Part shown: one piece after another, positions 26,001 to 41,000 of the stretch
How positions within the stretch are numbered: position 1 is the first letter of the stretch
Layout: every line of letters starts with the position of its first letter
From: Psococerastis gibbosa
Taxonomy: Eukaryota; Arthropoda; Insecta; Psocodea; Psocidae
DNA length: 64,000 bases
Direction of reading: 5' to 3'
Assembly (NCBI GenBank): GCA_963971405.1
Contig: OZ020490.1
Coordinates: 16,145,464 to 16,209,463, forward strand
Notes under the pieces: model-generated
Told to the model about the DNA's origin: nothing
What the model saw: the letters and a program-made list of their open reading frames with translations, nothing else
The model's database searches: none
Made by a program: the position numbers and the translations under genes

Positions 26001-29000
26001 TTGCAAGCAGCACAGTTGAGATTTTACCGACGAATAAACCTACCACTGAGGGGGGCCCGGGGGTCTCCCCCAAAGAAATTTTGAAAAAATAGGTGTGAAA
26101 TATTGGGGTTTCAATCATTTTGAGTAATATATTTTTGTGAAAGGACTTATATCGGATAGGTCAATATGTTGATTTTTTTCATGATGTCTATCATGTGAAA
26201 TAAGCATACCAAGAATTAATTTCCCTTTCGTTGTTGTGAATACTATGCCTTTCGCCTTCATAACGTCTTTGTCACCAGAAATCCTGGGAGGGGGGGGGCT
26301 TAGCCCAGGACCCTCCTATTTACGCCAATGTTTGCAAGCAGTACAAAATTGAGACATTACAACGGCGAACAAACCTACCATTGAGGGGGCCCCGGGGGTC
26401 TCCCCCGGAGAAAAATTTGGGAAATATTGCTGTGAAGTATTGGGGTTTTTAGCATTTTTAGTAATATAGTTTTTGTGAGAGTACTTGGTCGATATGTTGA
26501 TATTTTTTCATGTAAAATAAGCATACTAAGAATTAATTTCCCTTTCATTATTGTGGATACTATGCCTATAGCCTCCATAACATCTTTGCAACCAGAAATC
26601 CTGGGGGGGGGGGCTACGGGTGGACCTGGGGGGAGGCTACGCCCCCCCCCCAGGACCCCCCTATTCACGCCAATGGTCGCCTCTGTAGGTAATACCTGTG
26701 TTGTGTTATGACAGGTCACCGATCGCATGATGTGTAGAGACTCGCACAAGTACGAAGAAGCTACCACTATGCCATCGAAGTCCTTAGGTGCGAGACTCTT
26801 TCGAGAATTTGCGCCGGGTGTTAACTTATTTGGTTATTGTTGGTAGTTTCCGTTGGGAACGGTTATCTTGTATTTGTTTATAGTTGTTTCATGACTCCAG
26901 TCTTTATGAAAAAGTCTAACGTATATAAACGGAAAGGCATTGATCTTGGGTTCGGGTCCCGCTCTTTTATTTTACTGATTCCCTTTTCCGGGTAGGCTAT
27001 AAAGTTTTTATCGGCTATATTTTACCCTTTTGAATGGGCAACTTTCCTATAGAATTATCTGCAGTGATTGTGTTGTTACTTACAAGTTATGGCGCCAATT
27101 ATTAAAATGTGAAGAATCCACATTCTGTGGGTTGATTGGTTGGCTTGGGTAGAGCATTCTTTCCCACCAAAATTTTTGAATTTATAGCGACTTAACTTGA
27201 TAATCTACCCCCAAATGTTAGGCTAATAGTCCAATAACAATGCCCTTGTCTTTGCCAGTTTTAATACTATTCTGTAAGGAAATGTATAGGGTTTCCAGTG
27301 TATACTATTGTGTAAACTCCGATGAATTCAAGCACGGTATGCAATAATATTAATAATATTTCCGTTTCTTGAGGCTTCAAAATGAATTACAATGGACAAT
27401 CCCATGAGACTGATTAAAATACAATAGTCTACTTTAACTCAATTACGACTGGGGACTGCATTTGCCTGAAGTATCCTAGGCTTTATAATGTAATATGATT
27501 CTCATAATCAATTTTCATACAATTTGCTTAAATTTCAATTATTTCTCTTCATTGATCTTTCCCTTGCATAATAGTATTTATCAGTTAGTCTATCCTAACA
27601 CCTTGGGGTTTATTTTAACACCGTCACGTGACACCTTACTAATGCGGTGTTAAAAAATTATAAATATTATATAAACCCCGGTGTTTATGTTTATCCGAAA
27701 TCGCTATAATAGGGCTGCAGATCATAGAAATCTTCGGCATCAGACTCCGACCATTCACGAAACCCTATCCCAAAAACGGAAAATACGTCAGAAAATCGGG
27801 GCTGGGGGAATCGTCCGTATGTACCGAGCCTTAATTTTGCGTTGGTTGCTGTCTGCTGCTGTCTTGTCTACTTAACAAATGGTGCCCTCCCCCCCCCCCC
27901 CGGCCCACCTACTGCATTGTATTGTATTGTAACTGTCACGTAGGAGTGGCTATACTTCATTCAGAAAAGCACTGCCCGAACCCCCTTCTCTCCAACAGCA
28001 ATCGTATTTAATGATATCAGGCTAGTTAGGTACCTACTTTTTCTTGCCCCTTTTAGGGAGATTTTATCTGCCTACCTATTGAGACGGTGACCGTTGTTCG
28101 ACTTCCCGAAAATGTCTTCGTGACTTTTCATTTCATATGAATCACTGAATCTAAAACCACCCCCGTTTTAAATTTTACACAATATGTAGTAGGCTATACC
28201 GATTTGAGAAACACTAACTTCTGAAGATACAAGATTATCAGATTTTTGATAACACTTGACACAAAAATATATCATGCAAATGTCTTGATCAAGTTTGTTA
28301 ACCAGCTAGTTACGCCATTTTGTTTCAAGATGGCGGGCGATCGAAAAATTAAACAAATCATATTTCAGTTAATATCGGTCGCAGAGGGAGGGAATTAGAA
28401 CACAGAAAGCCTTAATTTTTATCTGCGATAATGGTGATTAACACTTTTTGCGACAAATCAACAATGACAAGATGGTGGTCAGTCAAAGTGAAAATAATGT
28501 GATACTTGCATAAAACAAAAATTTAAAGAGGGGAAAGTGGAGTATGTTCTAGTCATCTAGTGCATCATTTATAATGCTGTGTTATCATTTATAGCTGAAG
28601 GAAAAACCGCCGCTTCACGAAGTGGGGTCGGTGCTTTTCTGAAATCTCCCTATACTTCATCAGCCAGAGCCAAAAAGGGATTTACGATATTATCTTTATA
28701 CCTAATTGACAGACATTTTATAGATTTCATGGCAATATTGTAAGCTTTTATTCTACCGTACGATATAGTCCGAAAATGTTTATTCCTAAGCAACTATTTA
28801 ATGTGGGATAACCTATCCCTACTGTACTTATCAGGTTAATAATTAAAAACCATACACCTGTGTCAACTATGAGTACCCTTTCTTTCTTTACAGATTTCCA
28901 AGGGAACAACAGACTCTTCCTAATCATTTCTACTTTACTGATTTTGAGAGGCACAATGCTGAAATTGCTGCGTTTCACCTAGACAGGTATGCATTTTTTT

Positions 29001-32000
29001 GATTTGATTTCAGCTGTAGCCTACTTCCTAAAAAAGAAAATGGCCAAAATTATAATAAATCCATATTATTTTATTCTCAAATGGTTGGATAACATCTGAC
29101 CTATTTTATATCAAGTCCGAATAAAGCCTATGCAATGCGTAAGGTAACTTTTCTCATGGCATATGAGTATTGAGTGGGTGAGCGCTTGGATTATTTTGTG
29201 TCGGTATTTCAAGCAAACCAGTGATAATCACAACACAAATGTCGTTCCGGTACTGGGATCTTTGACATAGCCAAGGCCGTCATAAGAAGAGTCAGTTGGG
29301 CTCCGGCCATGGAGTCATTTGCAAGTCGGATAGCCTATATATCAGCAATTACTAGTTTTACTACAATATTGTTTATGCAGCGTGGTGAGCCCCAACCATT
29401 TTAGAGGTCTCAGGAACCCAAAAAAGTGTTTTTTACGAAATTGCGGTGTATCTGTTCGTCAGTTTATGGGTAAGCTACTCAGTGGATTTTGATAAAATAA
29501 ATTTTTTGGGCGGGGGCGGTGTTTTACCCTAGAAACTATAAAAATGCTACAATGGTTTTTCTAAAAAAACGGCTCGAACTATTTTTTTTCCACACATACT
29601 GTGTATTTTAGTTCTTATTAATTAAACCCAATAGGTCGCTTGTCCCTTGACAGTTTGGTTTGGTTCTGGGGCAAAAAAAAATACTCATTTTCATTAAAAA
29701 ACGACTAGAAAATTATTTTTCTGTGGAAACTTTCTATGGATGCTGCCTGGCTTCAGCTATAACTGTTAAATAGAGTTTAAAAAAAAACGAACAGGTTGCT
29801 TATGAAAGCAAAATTTTGGATTTTATGTAGAAATGAAAAAAATATATATATATATATATTGATAATTCAAGCCCCGATACATTGCATACCCCGTAATTAT
29901 TGCTGTGTTGTATTATATTGGTTTGCCCGTTCTTGACTATGTACTTGTACCGGTTTATTTATCTTTTATATGCCTAGAATACATTCCTACTGTAATTTAC
30001 ATAATTTCTGAGATGGTTTCATTTCTTTACAGGTTACTAGGTTTTCGGCGTGCCATGCCTGTAACGGGCCGTGTTGTGAACATGACCTCCGAACTGTACG
30101 CGCTCGCCGAGGGTGATCTCCTCAAGACGTTCTTCATTTCCCCGTCCAACAACGTCTGCTTCCACGGCAAGTGTTCCTACTACTGCGACACTGGTCATGC
30201 CATCTGCGGCAACCCAGACCTCCTCGAGGGCTCGTTCGCGGCGTTCTTGCCAGACAAGGACATTGTACCTAGAAAGGTGTGGCGACATCCTTGGCGGAGG
30301 AGTTACCATAAGCGGAGAAAAGCTCAGTGGGAACATGGTAGGATATTTTGGAGTTTTTCTCATTTTATGTTTTTCACCTATACCTAAAAGATTCCTACAT
30401 TATGAGCTGCTGTTAAGGTCAGTCCATTGTGAGAAGATGATGCTTAGTCAGCACAAAGCAGCCTACTTAAGTAGTATGAGCAGGGGACATTTCAATATTA
30501 ACATGTACGAGTACCTATATTGTAGTATATACTGTATATGAAGGGTATATATACGTATATCTTAATATATATCTTAATTTGCAAATTATTGGACTTTGTC
30601 TGTTGGCAAATAAACGTTTATTTATTTCTTTATTTATTTTATATATCGCTCATGCACAAGAAAAGTGACACATTTCAAAAAAATTGCAAAATGAGTTATT
30701 TATACAAAATTGTCGAGGAAAATATAGCGTATTTTATGAATGTAGTGTCACATATCTAGTTCAATTTGTTTCCATAAGATTGCGTTTTGTCACTGATCCA
30801 TTGTCAACTTTGACTACTTCAGGTTTGGCAATACTGACATAATTCGGAATGTGCTCCAGGCGTTGACGTGGTATTTACACTTCTCTTTCAAGTAAGCTGT
30901 CACATCTCAAAAGTATTAAGTGCCTCGATAGTACTGCAAGTAAAAACTAAAAAATGGTCTGAACTAAAATTTGAATTATCTCAAAAGTCAATATTTAGAA
31001 ATGTGTCACTTTTCTCGTGCATGAGCGATATATATATTTTTTATGGACCATATCATCCCCCAGCTCTCACCGCCCTGCGCCTTCCTCCTCCTTTCATGAT
31101 ACGTTCGAATACATCCTCATTGATAAAACCAAATTAATTCACTATTATTTCAGATGCTGACTATTGTTCGGTAGTCCGCGAAATAGAGCCATACAACAAC
31201 GGTCGTCGACTGCTGGACGTAATGGACATGGCCGTGCTGGACTTCCTCATCGGCAACATGGACCGCCACCACTACGAGACCTTCAAGGTCTTCGGCAACG
31301 ACACGTTCCCCATCCACCTGGACCACGGGAGGGGCTTCGGCAAGCCCTTCCACGACGAAGTCTCCATCCTAGCTCCAATTCTCCAGTGCTGTGTCATTAG
31401 AACAAGCACCATTGCTACTTTGCTCAGGTAAGTTGTTTAAAGCATCGCTTGAAAAATATCCTTAAGAGACAATAAAATAGGGAAAGGCCTTATAAGTGTA
31501 AAAATCAAATATCTCAATCGTAGAGTATATATACCAAGCGTGGCAGTGTTGGAAGCAAATTTTTGGAAATCTGTATTGACATAGGGTAGGTTCAATAAAT
31601 TGAGTACCATCAGTAATGAGACATTTGTTTAACTGTTAACTTGTTATTAAGTTGTATCTGACAATGGTGGCATACATATGCGTGGAGGGGTTCCTGCCAT
31701 GAGTTACAATTTAAAAATCATTACCTGTATAATTATTGTACACATTGTGTATGTACTTACTTTACGTGTCTGGGCCTACGAAGCGTTGCTTCAAAATGTT
31801 GCGGCGTGGATGGCCCTGTTATTGGCTTCGAAGATCCACATGGGACTCAGCTTCTTCAAGCCTCGGCCAGACAAGAAGGCAGTTGTCGTCCTTGCAGTTA
31901 CCCACATGCGTAGATTAGGTCCTCTGGCAGCCCCCACTCGCACAGGTTCGCGCGGCATCGCGTGACCCCTGTTCTTAGCCTATTGCCAAGTACGGTAGGG

Positions 32001-35000
32001 TAGTTGAGCTCTAGGAGCAATTTCTTCCTTGATGTTTGCGTTGTCTTGGTCAGGAGTTATAGGTTCTTCCATCTGATTGTCTTATGCGGTTGCGCCTGTT
32101 ACTTGTCCACACAGTAGGTGCCGGGGGTCGTCCTTTCAACGCCTTCGAGGACGGAGCGTCGGATGGCTGGAAGAACAATACCTTTAATGGGGTAGAGCTT
32201 GTGAACGGGGGTGGGTTTGAGACAACGTGAGTCTCTGAGACAATTCATGCTGCTGCATTTACAGCAACATCCACCACTTTAGTGGGCGTAGGCACGTTCC
32301 AGACCGGTGCTGATTATTCGGCAGCAAATATGCAGAAGCCCAATGCTGAGGTTCTTAATGTCGACGCCCGTGCTCCTCATGAACTTGGGGCATTTATTTG
32401 ACGAGGAACTATTACAATTCGATACCTATTCTAATGGATAAATAGGAAAGCATGTACGGGTTCACTCGTACCTCTTTTCTTTGTTGCTGCTCAGTAATAG
32501 TCTTTATATGGCGGGGTTTCCATTGACCTCGTTAGTGAATGCTACCGTGATATTGACGTGGTAGCAGACATTTCTAGACTGTCTTTAATGTCTGCTACCA
32601 CGTCAATATCACGGTAGCTTTCACAAACGAGGTCAATGGAAACCCCGCCTATGTGACAAGTACACAATTGCGCTTGCAACTGACTCAATTAGGCTTTGAT
32701 GAGGAGATTTTACCATCGTTTAAACTTCACCAAAAACTTCTTCTTCCTCTTCCCTCTCAGTGCCGCGTGCACAACGTGAGGGGGTCGCCCATTTCTTGAA
32801 CTCTCCCAGGTCGGACACTAACGCCTTGAGCTCGGCCATTGTTTTCCCTCTTGCTCTAGCGAGTTGTTCAATCCTTTCCTCGGTCTGCCAATGGGTCTTC
32901 TACCTTGTGGCCTAGCTAACCACAACATTTTGAATTTAAGAATCTTCCAAACAGGAAAATACAACTACAATAGATTGACATTGAAAAATATCTATCATAC
33001 GAGAACTACAGGAAAATTCGATCAACTCAAAATCTTGATAACGTCTAAGCCACACAAGTCTCAAGGAAAACGAAAAAAGAGCAGAGAAAAAAAATCTCAC
33101 GAGTCACCTATTCAAATTACTTAAGAGCGTTGAAAGAGAGTCTGAGAGTGCATTAAAAGTCTGGGGATGGCGAAAACCTATTTTGACAGATCGACTTCTC
33201 ATGTTAAGAAAGAGAGATTTTTCGGTAAAGGGGATTGCAAAAAGGCCATGTTATTAACCCTCTTAGCTGGGGAAATACTTTTTGCTTTCCTCCCCGCGGT
33301 TTTCTTTCTCCCGCGTTTATATCCCATGTCTGTATTATTTGCCTCTTTTTTTCTTCTTAGGAACCGTCCTGATATCGAAATGAGTTGTTTCTATAATAGA
33401 AATTCGAGTAACACGCGAGAACTTACACTAACTGCATGTCTGGACTGGTTATATACTTACGGTATACCTACAGCTTATGCTGAGTTAGACATGTCGTATG
33501 TGAAAGCTTTACTCTACAATTTTCAAAAATGGCTTTCCATTGATTTTGTAATTTTCTAAATCTAAACTCCGAAATGTAGGTTACAGGATGGTTTTTGAAA
33601 ATTATAGACATTATTTTATTCTTCCCATATCTTTTGACAAATTGCTATAAACTCTATACAGACCACATTTGTATTTTTTTATTGCTGAGGCTATAATGTA
33701 AAATATCGTGATATAGTAACAGGTGTCTGGAAATTTTATCGCGCCTCAGTATTGATACTACATACCGGTAGTTTTGATTACTTTTCGCGACTAATCAATT
33801 ATTAGAGCTTCCCCTCTAATTCACGTATATGTTAATTTATATGAATTACCGTCGCGTCACGCAGGCTATAGGCCATCAATTTTAAAGTTTATTAGTAGAG
33901 CAATGTGTTCCTAAGCTAACTACTCTGCCTAAACTAGTTTTCTTTTGCCGGAGCCAATGTTTGCAATATCTGGAATCGAATCAATCTATGTACGGTACAT
34001 AATCGATTCTCGATGCGTAAAATACCACTGTTTAATATTCCCTCTCAAAATTGAAAGAAAAATCCCCCAGGAAGCCCAAGACCCCAAGTCTTCGTCTATA
34101 AAATCTTAACTTCTCAGAATTGTAAAAATGCGTAAAAACCCACTATTTCTCGCTTCTGCAATATGTTCAAAAACACCCGCGCCCCATTTGTGTGATTAAT
34201 CTAAGCTGTCAAAATGCGTACAAACCCACCATTTCTCGCCTTCACAGGGTGCACTTAGTGTGGCCATTTGATATTTAGTAATTGCACTGTATTTTTTGAT
34301 TAATAAATAAATACTCAAATATTTTCAGAAAGTTTCTCCGATGGATTCCGCCCCCCCCCCCCCCCCCACCGTGAAACCAATGGCAATGGGCCACAAAAAT
34401 AATCAGGTTTTGTGGACGCATGTCCGGAAAAATCCTGACTATGGTCTGGGGAATTGCAAAAGAACTTAAGAGGATATGCTACGTAGAAAATGAGCACCCC
34501 AAAATTTGTTGTTTTTATGGACTTTTTATTTTTTATTTAATTGACAAAGCAAGTCATTAAAGATTTGGCTCATGGAAGTTGTAGAAGACTACTTTGTTCA
34601 TCATATAATCGGGTAATTTTACTTTTCGGTTTTGTAGTTCTTCCAAAAATCCCAGAATACGCATAATTTTAGTCCGTTCTGGTATTTATGAAAGAACTAA
34701 GGTACCAAAAATTTAATATTTCCTATTACATGATGCGTGAAGCAGTCTTCTAAAACTTCCATGAGCCAAATTTTTAATGGCTTGCTTTGTTAATTAAATA
34801 AAAAATAAAAAGTCAATAAAAACAACAAAATTTGGGGTGCTCATTTTCTACGTACCATGTCCTCTTAATGAGGGGAGGTTCTTCATGGCTTGACCCCCCT
34901 TTCGAAATCGAGTGCTCGTTCAGCCTTTGCTTAGGCGCCCGTTCCATCGACCGGCTAGGGCTATTTACAAAAACGGTGACGTGGTAGCAGACATTCAAGA

Positions 35001-38000
35001 CTTAGGTGGCGTTTCCACCAACCTCGAATTGCAGAATGCAAATGACATTGACGGAAATTAGAATTTTTCTTTTTATAGAAATCTATTAAAATGTTTGTAC
35101 TTAACATATCCCATGACGCCATTTTTTAATTTTAGTTTGTTTGTTTGTGATTTTACTGTATGATCATTGATCAATTTTAACTATGGCATAGAGGAAAATA
35201 AACATTTCCGTCAATTCTGCAATGCCAGGTCGATGGAAACCCCGCCCAAGTCTTGAATGTCTGCTACCACGTCACTGTTTTTGTAAATAGCCCTAGCCGG
35301 TCGGTGGAATGGGCGCCTTAAAATGCGCGGTACCTGACCCCGTCACAACCCCCCACAACCCTCAAACGAACATTGATTGTTTTAGAACACACAACACAAC
35401 TCCACTAAGCTGTTAAGACCTTTGGCGCCCTTATAGTATCCTTACTTAAATCTTCTTGAGCGATGCGGACAGTTTTAACAAAAACCACCCATTGAGTGTT
35501 TTATTCGAGATTCAACCTAATTTACCTTCGGAATAACTCTCAATCACTTTTCGCGTAATTTAAGTAAACTTTCTCCACCACGAACAGCTCTGTAAAGAAG
35601 TCAGCGGGTACACAAGACAGAGACTTACCTTCACTATGAAATTAAGACCTCTGGCGCCTTTAACTTCATCGCTTATCTCTTTCTTATAGATGTGAAAAGT
35701 TTTTATAAAAACCATCCATCGACTGGTTTAATTCGACACTCTTCCTACCTCATTCTCATAACTTTCAATCACTTTTCAAGTAACTTTAGGCAAACTTTCT
35801 GCTCCACGGACAGCGCTACAAAAAAACTCAGCAAGTATACAAGGGCTGAAAGTGCTGACAGCGAAAACAATGTCTGAGCGGGGAACTCATTACAATTTCT
35901 ATGCAATTTAAATGACCGGACGTCACTCAGAATCATCATTACATGGAACTTGATCCGGATTTAAAGACCTTTAAGCCGGATTATCCAGCAAGATGGTGGA
36001 AATTGGATTTCTGTTGAATCCGCGACTGTAGTTCTAATCGCTTATTTTATTTGGTACCTACTTTTGTCGGTACTTTGGTTATGAGACGTTTAGCTGGCAG
36101 TAGTCTATACTATTTTATCCTTTCATGCTTTTTATAGGTTCTAATTGTTTTATAATATCTCTAGCGCCTCTTCTATCGCATATTGGCGATCATCGTGGCA
36201 ATTAAAGTCATGATGACTAAAGTAGGGAATTTTAATTGCCTTTTGCCGTTGACTCTTCAATGAGTTTCTCCGCCTTCGAGGCCAATTTCCTAACCCCAGG
36301 ACAAAAGAGTGCCCTGCACCTCTCGAAATGGCCACAAGAAGATGAACAAGAAGAAGAAGACTAGATTTCCACCATAATCTCTTGAAAGGGCAGTCAGTTT
36401 GTATGTGCCCAAGGCCTCAGAGGTAATATCCGGCTATTTAGAAAAGAAGTTTCAAAAACATCACCTGTATCAACCATTTTGAAACTTCACTGAGCATCCG
36501 TTGTCTTCCTAACAAAAGAATAAAAAAACAGCTTACCTAAATACAATATCACTTTCCCGCCTTTGTGATAAAGGCCATCACGACTGCCCCGAAGGAACTT
36601 TCTTATGTTGCTGAAATTATTTTTCCCGCTAATATTTTCCCAAGGCTCCACTTGAGGACTTTGAGGAGAAATCTTTTATTAACGAAAGTAGAAGCTATTT
36701 TATACCGTCGAGCCTCGAGTGTAATAGGTTCATGCAAGTTAGATGACCCTAGGGAACCCGGTCTTTGTGTAATGAATACATACCGCAACTTGTATTTAGA
36801 TTCCTCTCGTCATGACTTGTGGTCACATGGTAAGATGAAGATGGTGGTCAGTGGTGTGGACCTGTAAGATGTTTATATCTTTCTTCTCTTCTTGATTTCT
36901 GAAGTAATGAAAATTAGAGCTCCTTTGTAGGGGAGATGGGACATTCAAGCCAGCCGGAAATATTTTTTGTTTCATGAGGCTACGTATTTTTAATGGCTGG
37001 TCATAGCAGGCGTGGCATGTGGCCCCAGAAATTAAACAAATATATATTTGACGGGAAGTGAATGTCCTATCTCACCTATATAGAATATAGGGTTAAGCTG
37101 TTGTTTTTCAACAGTTGAATCATTGGCAATCGCCATAATACTAGTATAAATGATTGATATACACTGATGTGATCCCAATAATTATGCTGTTCGAAGGGTC
37201 CCAAGACCTATGTCGGCTCAACGCTCTAAATAATTTTTTTTCAATTACGTAGGCTACTGTAAAATAATATAAATACTATTGTCCGCACCCCCCAAGCCTG
37301 CGCTTGATAAAGAAATTATACAGTGCTAAATACTGTTATGCTAAATACAGTTAAAACATTTTTTTTTTTAACGGCCACTTGGCTAAGGCAATATCAGGCC
37401 GAGGTACAGCACAAACTTAGTTACTCCTAAATCGTGACTACATCGTCCAACTCCCTTGTATGGCATTGCAGGACCGATGATACCCCTAATTCAAGAGCCA
37501 TCGCCATAATGTCCCTTACTTCCGTAACCGAGTACCCCAAACCTTGACGAATGGCAACTGTGAGTCTATCCCTCGCGGCTAGAGCCATGCGTGGGCAGTC
37601 CCATAAAATGTGTTCCACCGTTTCCGGTTGGCCACACTGATCGCAAGAGGCAGAGTCCACAATTGACATTCGCTGCAGGTGATACTTCGTCCTGGTGTGT
37701 CCTGATATTAGGCGTGACGAGGCTGTCACCACGCCTCGTGACAACTTGAGAGACTCAAACAAATAGTAATAATAATTATATTTTTCCCAGCCGGTACCCC
37801 CAGCACTGCAAGCATTTAATATAAAGAACACAATAATACAATTAATGGAACACTGCATGCAAGCCCATATATGGGGCTTGAGGCAGGATTCGCCATATCT
37901 ACAAACAATTTTATATAGCCTCTAAGCTTTTATAGGGAAAACTAACTAAATGAGTTGCCTATTAGCAAAAGCAATCCTGTCTACCCAGGTCAATTTTTCA

Positions 38001-41000
38001 GAAACCGCAAAAAACTGCTGTGCCGCAACGCCATGAGGTATAACATTACAGTTTTTAAAGCTAATTTTAACAGTATTAGAATTGCTTTTGCGTCTCAATA
38101 TCTGATTCATTGGATAGAGTATTGAAAAATAAAAAAATGTTGCGAATATCTCAAAACAGAAAAAAATGGAGTGGATTGCTTTTGCTAATAGGCAACTGAA
38201 ATGTTTCTAAAGAAAAATAATATACCTACTGGTCAGGCCCATAACTTGGATCGTTTTCGTGGCAGGACTTTTTTTTATTAATTGAAGTACAGGTGTCATC
38301 TGTGTGCACTTAAGCCTATTGGGCCTATTGTGCCCCCTTCCACAAAGTATCTACATCACTTCCTCGAGGCCTATCTCCCTCAGGAGAGCCAGGATCTTGA
38401 GCGGGTTTAGAAGTGGTAGGTGTTTTACATGCAACAGCAAGCTTCCCAAGCACTCTCCTTCGTGCGATTGCACCGCAGTGAGGGAAGGGAGGATGTGCTC
38501 GGGGTCCTGCGCTCCTTGCAGAATGCAGAATCTGCATGCTCTGGGGGAGGACTTACTATGCTTACTATGCTTACTATGCTTACTATGGAGGTCGTTCGTC
38601 TGGAAAGTTCAATTCGTTAGTGTAAATTTCGGGGCTGCTGCCCCCCCCCCCCAAGCCCCCTGTTTACTGGCTATTACATGATAATAAGTCCACCCTGTTT
38701 GACAGAGCCTTGTCATTAAAAAAAAATCCACCAACCGTAAAATACGGTACCGGTATTTATTATTAGAAGAATGAACTTACAACTTAGTATGAATGCTGTT
38801 ACTGATTTTTTAGCTGATTTTCTTGTCTCGAAAAAGTAAGAATGCTGTAAGGAGGTAGGTGACGGGGACTCTCTTGTGTACAAAACCAATTTTGGGCTGG
38901 GAAATGTAGCGACAAATGTTTCTTCTGGTTAAATTATCTTCTCGAGAAAATTATTTTCTTATTTCTGTTTATATGTAGATACTTCTTTGGGTCTGGTAGA
39001 GGGGCTTTCCACATGGCAACTAATTTAAAAGACAATAGGACACACTACTAGACTTTTTGTGCAAAGTAAAATTTCTCATTTAAAATATTGACCATTGAGT
39101 TGTAAAGTAGATGAAACTATCCTCTACATTTCAATATACAGTATGAGGCAATTAATATAACACCTCTTGGTTACAGTTTTTAAAGATGTGCATCTTACCT
39201 TGTAATTTTTTCACGCCTTCAAAAACTGTCGCCCAACTTGTCTGTGTTAGTGCCGGCTACTTAATTTGTATTAAAATGTGAAGGGGCATTTCTTCTACTT
39301 ACTTTTACCGCGCCTTTTCCTCATGGAGGGTCAGCGGCACGACAGCAGCGTTTCCACACAGTCCTGTTCTGTGCTGCGTCCTCGGTGGAGACTGGTGAGC
39401 CCCAAACTTGTCATATCTCCGACGATCTTTCTTCTCAGTATAACTTTCGGCCTCCCTGGTGGTCTTCTTCCATGTATCTCCCTGTTCATTATACTCTTTT
39501 GACTAGGTGGTTTTAGTCTCCTTTAAGTATACCGTATCATGAGAAATTCAACTTTGTACAAAAAACATCTAGTGATGGTCTCCGATTTGCTCTTCGGGCC
39601 CCATCATTGCAGCGACAAGAAGAAAGAAATACAGTAGAATGCTTAACTCTGAACATTCTTCTTCCCGCTTCTTCTTCAAGTTACAGCCGGCTGGCAGCAA
39701 CATGTGGCATTGATGCCTCCACTCCCATCGATCCTGGAACGCCCTCTGCAGCTCAACGTACGAGTATGTATTGGCCCATACATCTTCCGTCACTTGCTGC
39801 AGATATACTTTTCTCGGGCACCCAGGTCGGTTCACGCCTTCTATGGTTCCTGCTGTGATGCAATTCTTAAGAAGTTCTCGTGTTAGAGCAAATGTCCGTT
39901 CGCAGCGAGCTCTTCTTGTACATGTGGATGCAACCAGAGTTTCTTCCCTCTATCATTCCATTATTCGGAACGGACTAAAATCCAGCAAATCAAAGATTTT
40001 TTTTGAAATCACGCCATAGCATTAGGCTTCCGCCATCTTGCAGCCGAAAACAACACATAATCTGGTGAACCTCTGCTATTGACGAGAGTTGGGCACGTCT
40101 TAAGGTGTTTTCTGTCCATTTTTGTGTCGCACACAGTGCAGAAAGGCTCAGGTGCTAATCAAAGACCAACAACTAACCAACTTTTGTTGCATATGCAGCT
40201 AAAATGTTCTTCATTTCCTATTGTACCCTTTGCATTCGTGGCTTAATTTTCTGCCAGCTCTATAATTTTTAGTCTGCTCCAATTCATTTTTTCCTATGAA
40301 TATTCATCTAGACGAGCCGTTATGTACAGTATGTGGTCCCAATAACGGGCGGTAATTATTATGCTGCGAGTAAAACTCGAGCAAGGCTGCCGCCCGGATG
40401 CTTCTTCATTGCTCTCAATCATCCAGCAGTCTGTAATCTGTACTCTTTAACCGCTGGCGATTCAAATAAATAAGAGATCTCTCACTAATTTGTCAATTTT
40501 GTGCCACTTTCTCGCATGGAAATTAGCCTGCGCCGAATTTATTTATACTAGGCTAGCACCTAGGCTAGTTAAATCTCTTATATATTGTAGGTTAATGAAA
40601 TAACTCATAAAATATCGATCGCGGAGCGGCCATTTATGTCACATCCGTGGTATGTAGTATGTTATATGCCCGTCTATAACACAGGGCACCACGCACACCA
40701 TTAGGTTAATGGAGCCTACAATGTTGTTATGTCAATAGGGTTGAGAAACACACGAATTATTATTATTACACCGATTACCCACCGTGCTAAAAAAAACAGT
40801 TCGAATACTGTGGCCGGTCGGTGTTACTGACGGCCGTATCATAGGCTACATATGAAAATGTAGTGGAGTTGTTCTTGTAAGGGATGGAATATATTTTTGG
40901 TAGCACTACAATTGATATTTCCTATGAAATTCAAATTAAAAAAAACTCATAGTGGGGTTGTCCTATTTGCTCTTAACAGTTGTTTCTTCTTTTTCTTGGT

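Noticed and set aside
25697..26675. CRISPR-like array of repeated blocks
   Set aside because: The blocks are G/C palindromes of a transposable element with target duplications in a eukaryotic genome; the spacers are repeated as well.
26375..26767. 130-codon minus-strand ORF with Pro-rich part
   Set aside because: Reads through G/C runs of family E and into family D.
30037..30363. 108-codon minus-strand ORF
   Set aside because: Antisense shadow of the GC-rich FAM20C exon.
30113..30541. Ser/Thr-rich 142-codon ORF
   Set aside because: It is the wrong frame of the FAM20C exon at 30033-30337 and runs on into the intron.
38304..38681. 125-codon Cys-rich ORF
   Set aside because: Cys spacing is irregular, the end is a 9-bp minisatellite, and overlapping ORFs exist in other frames.
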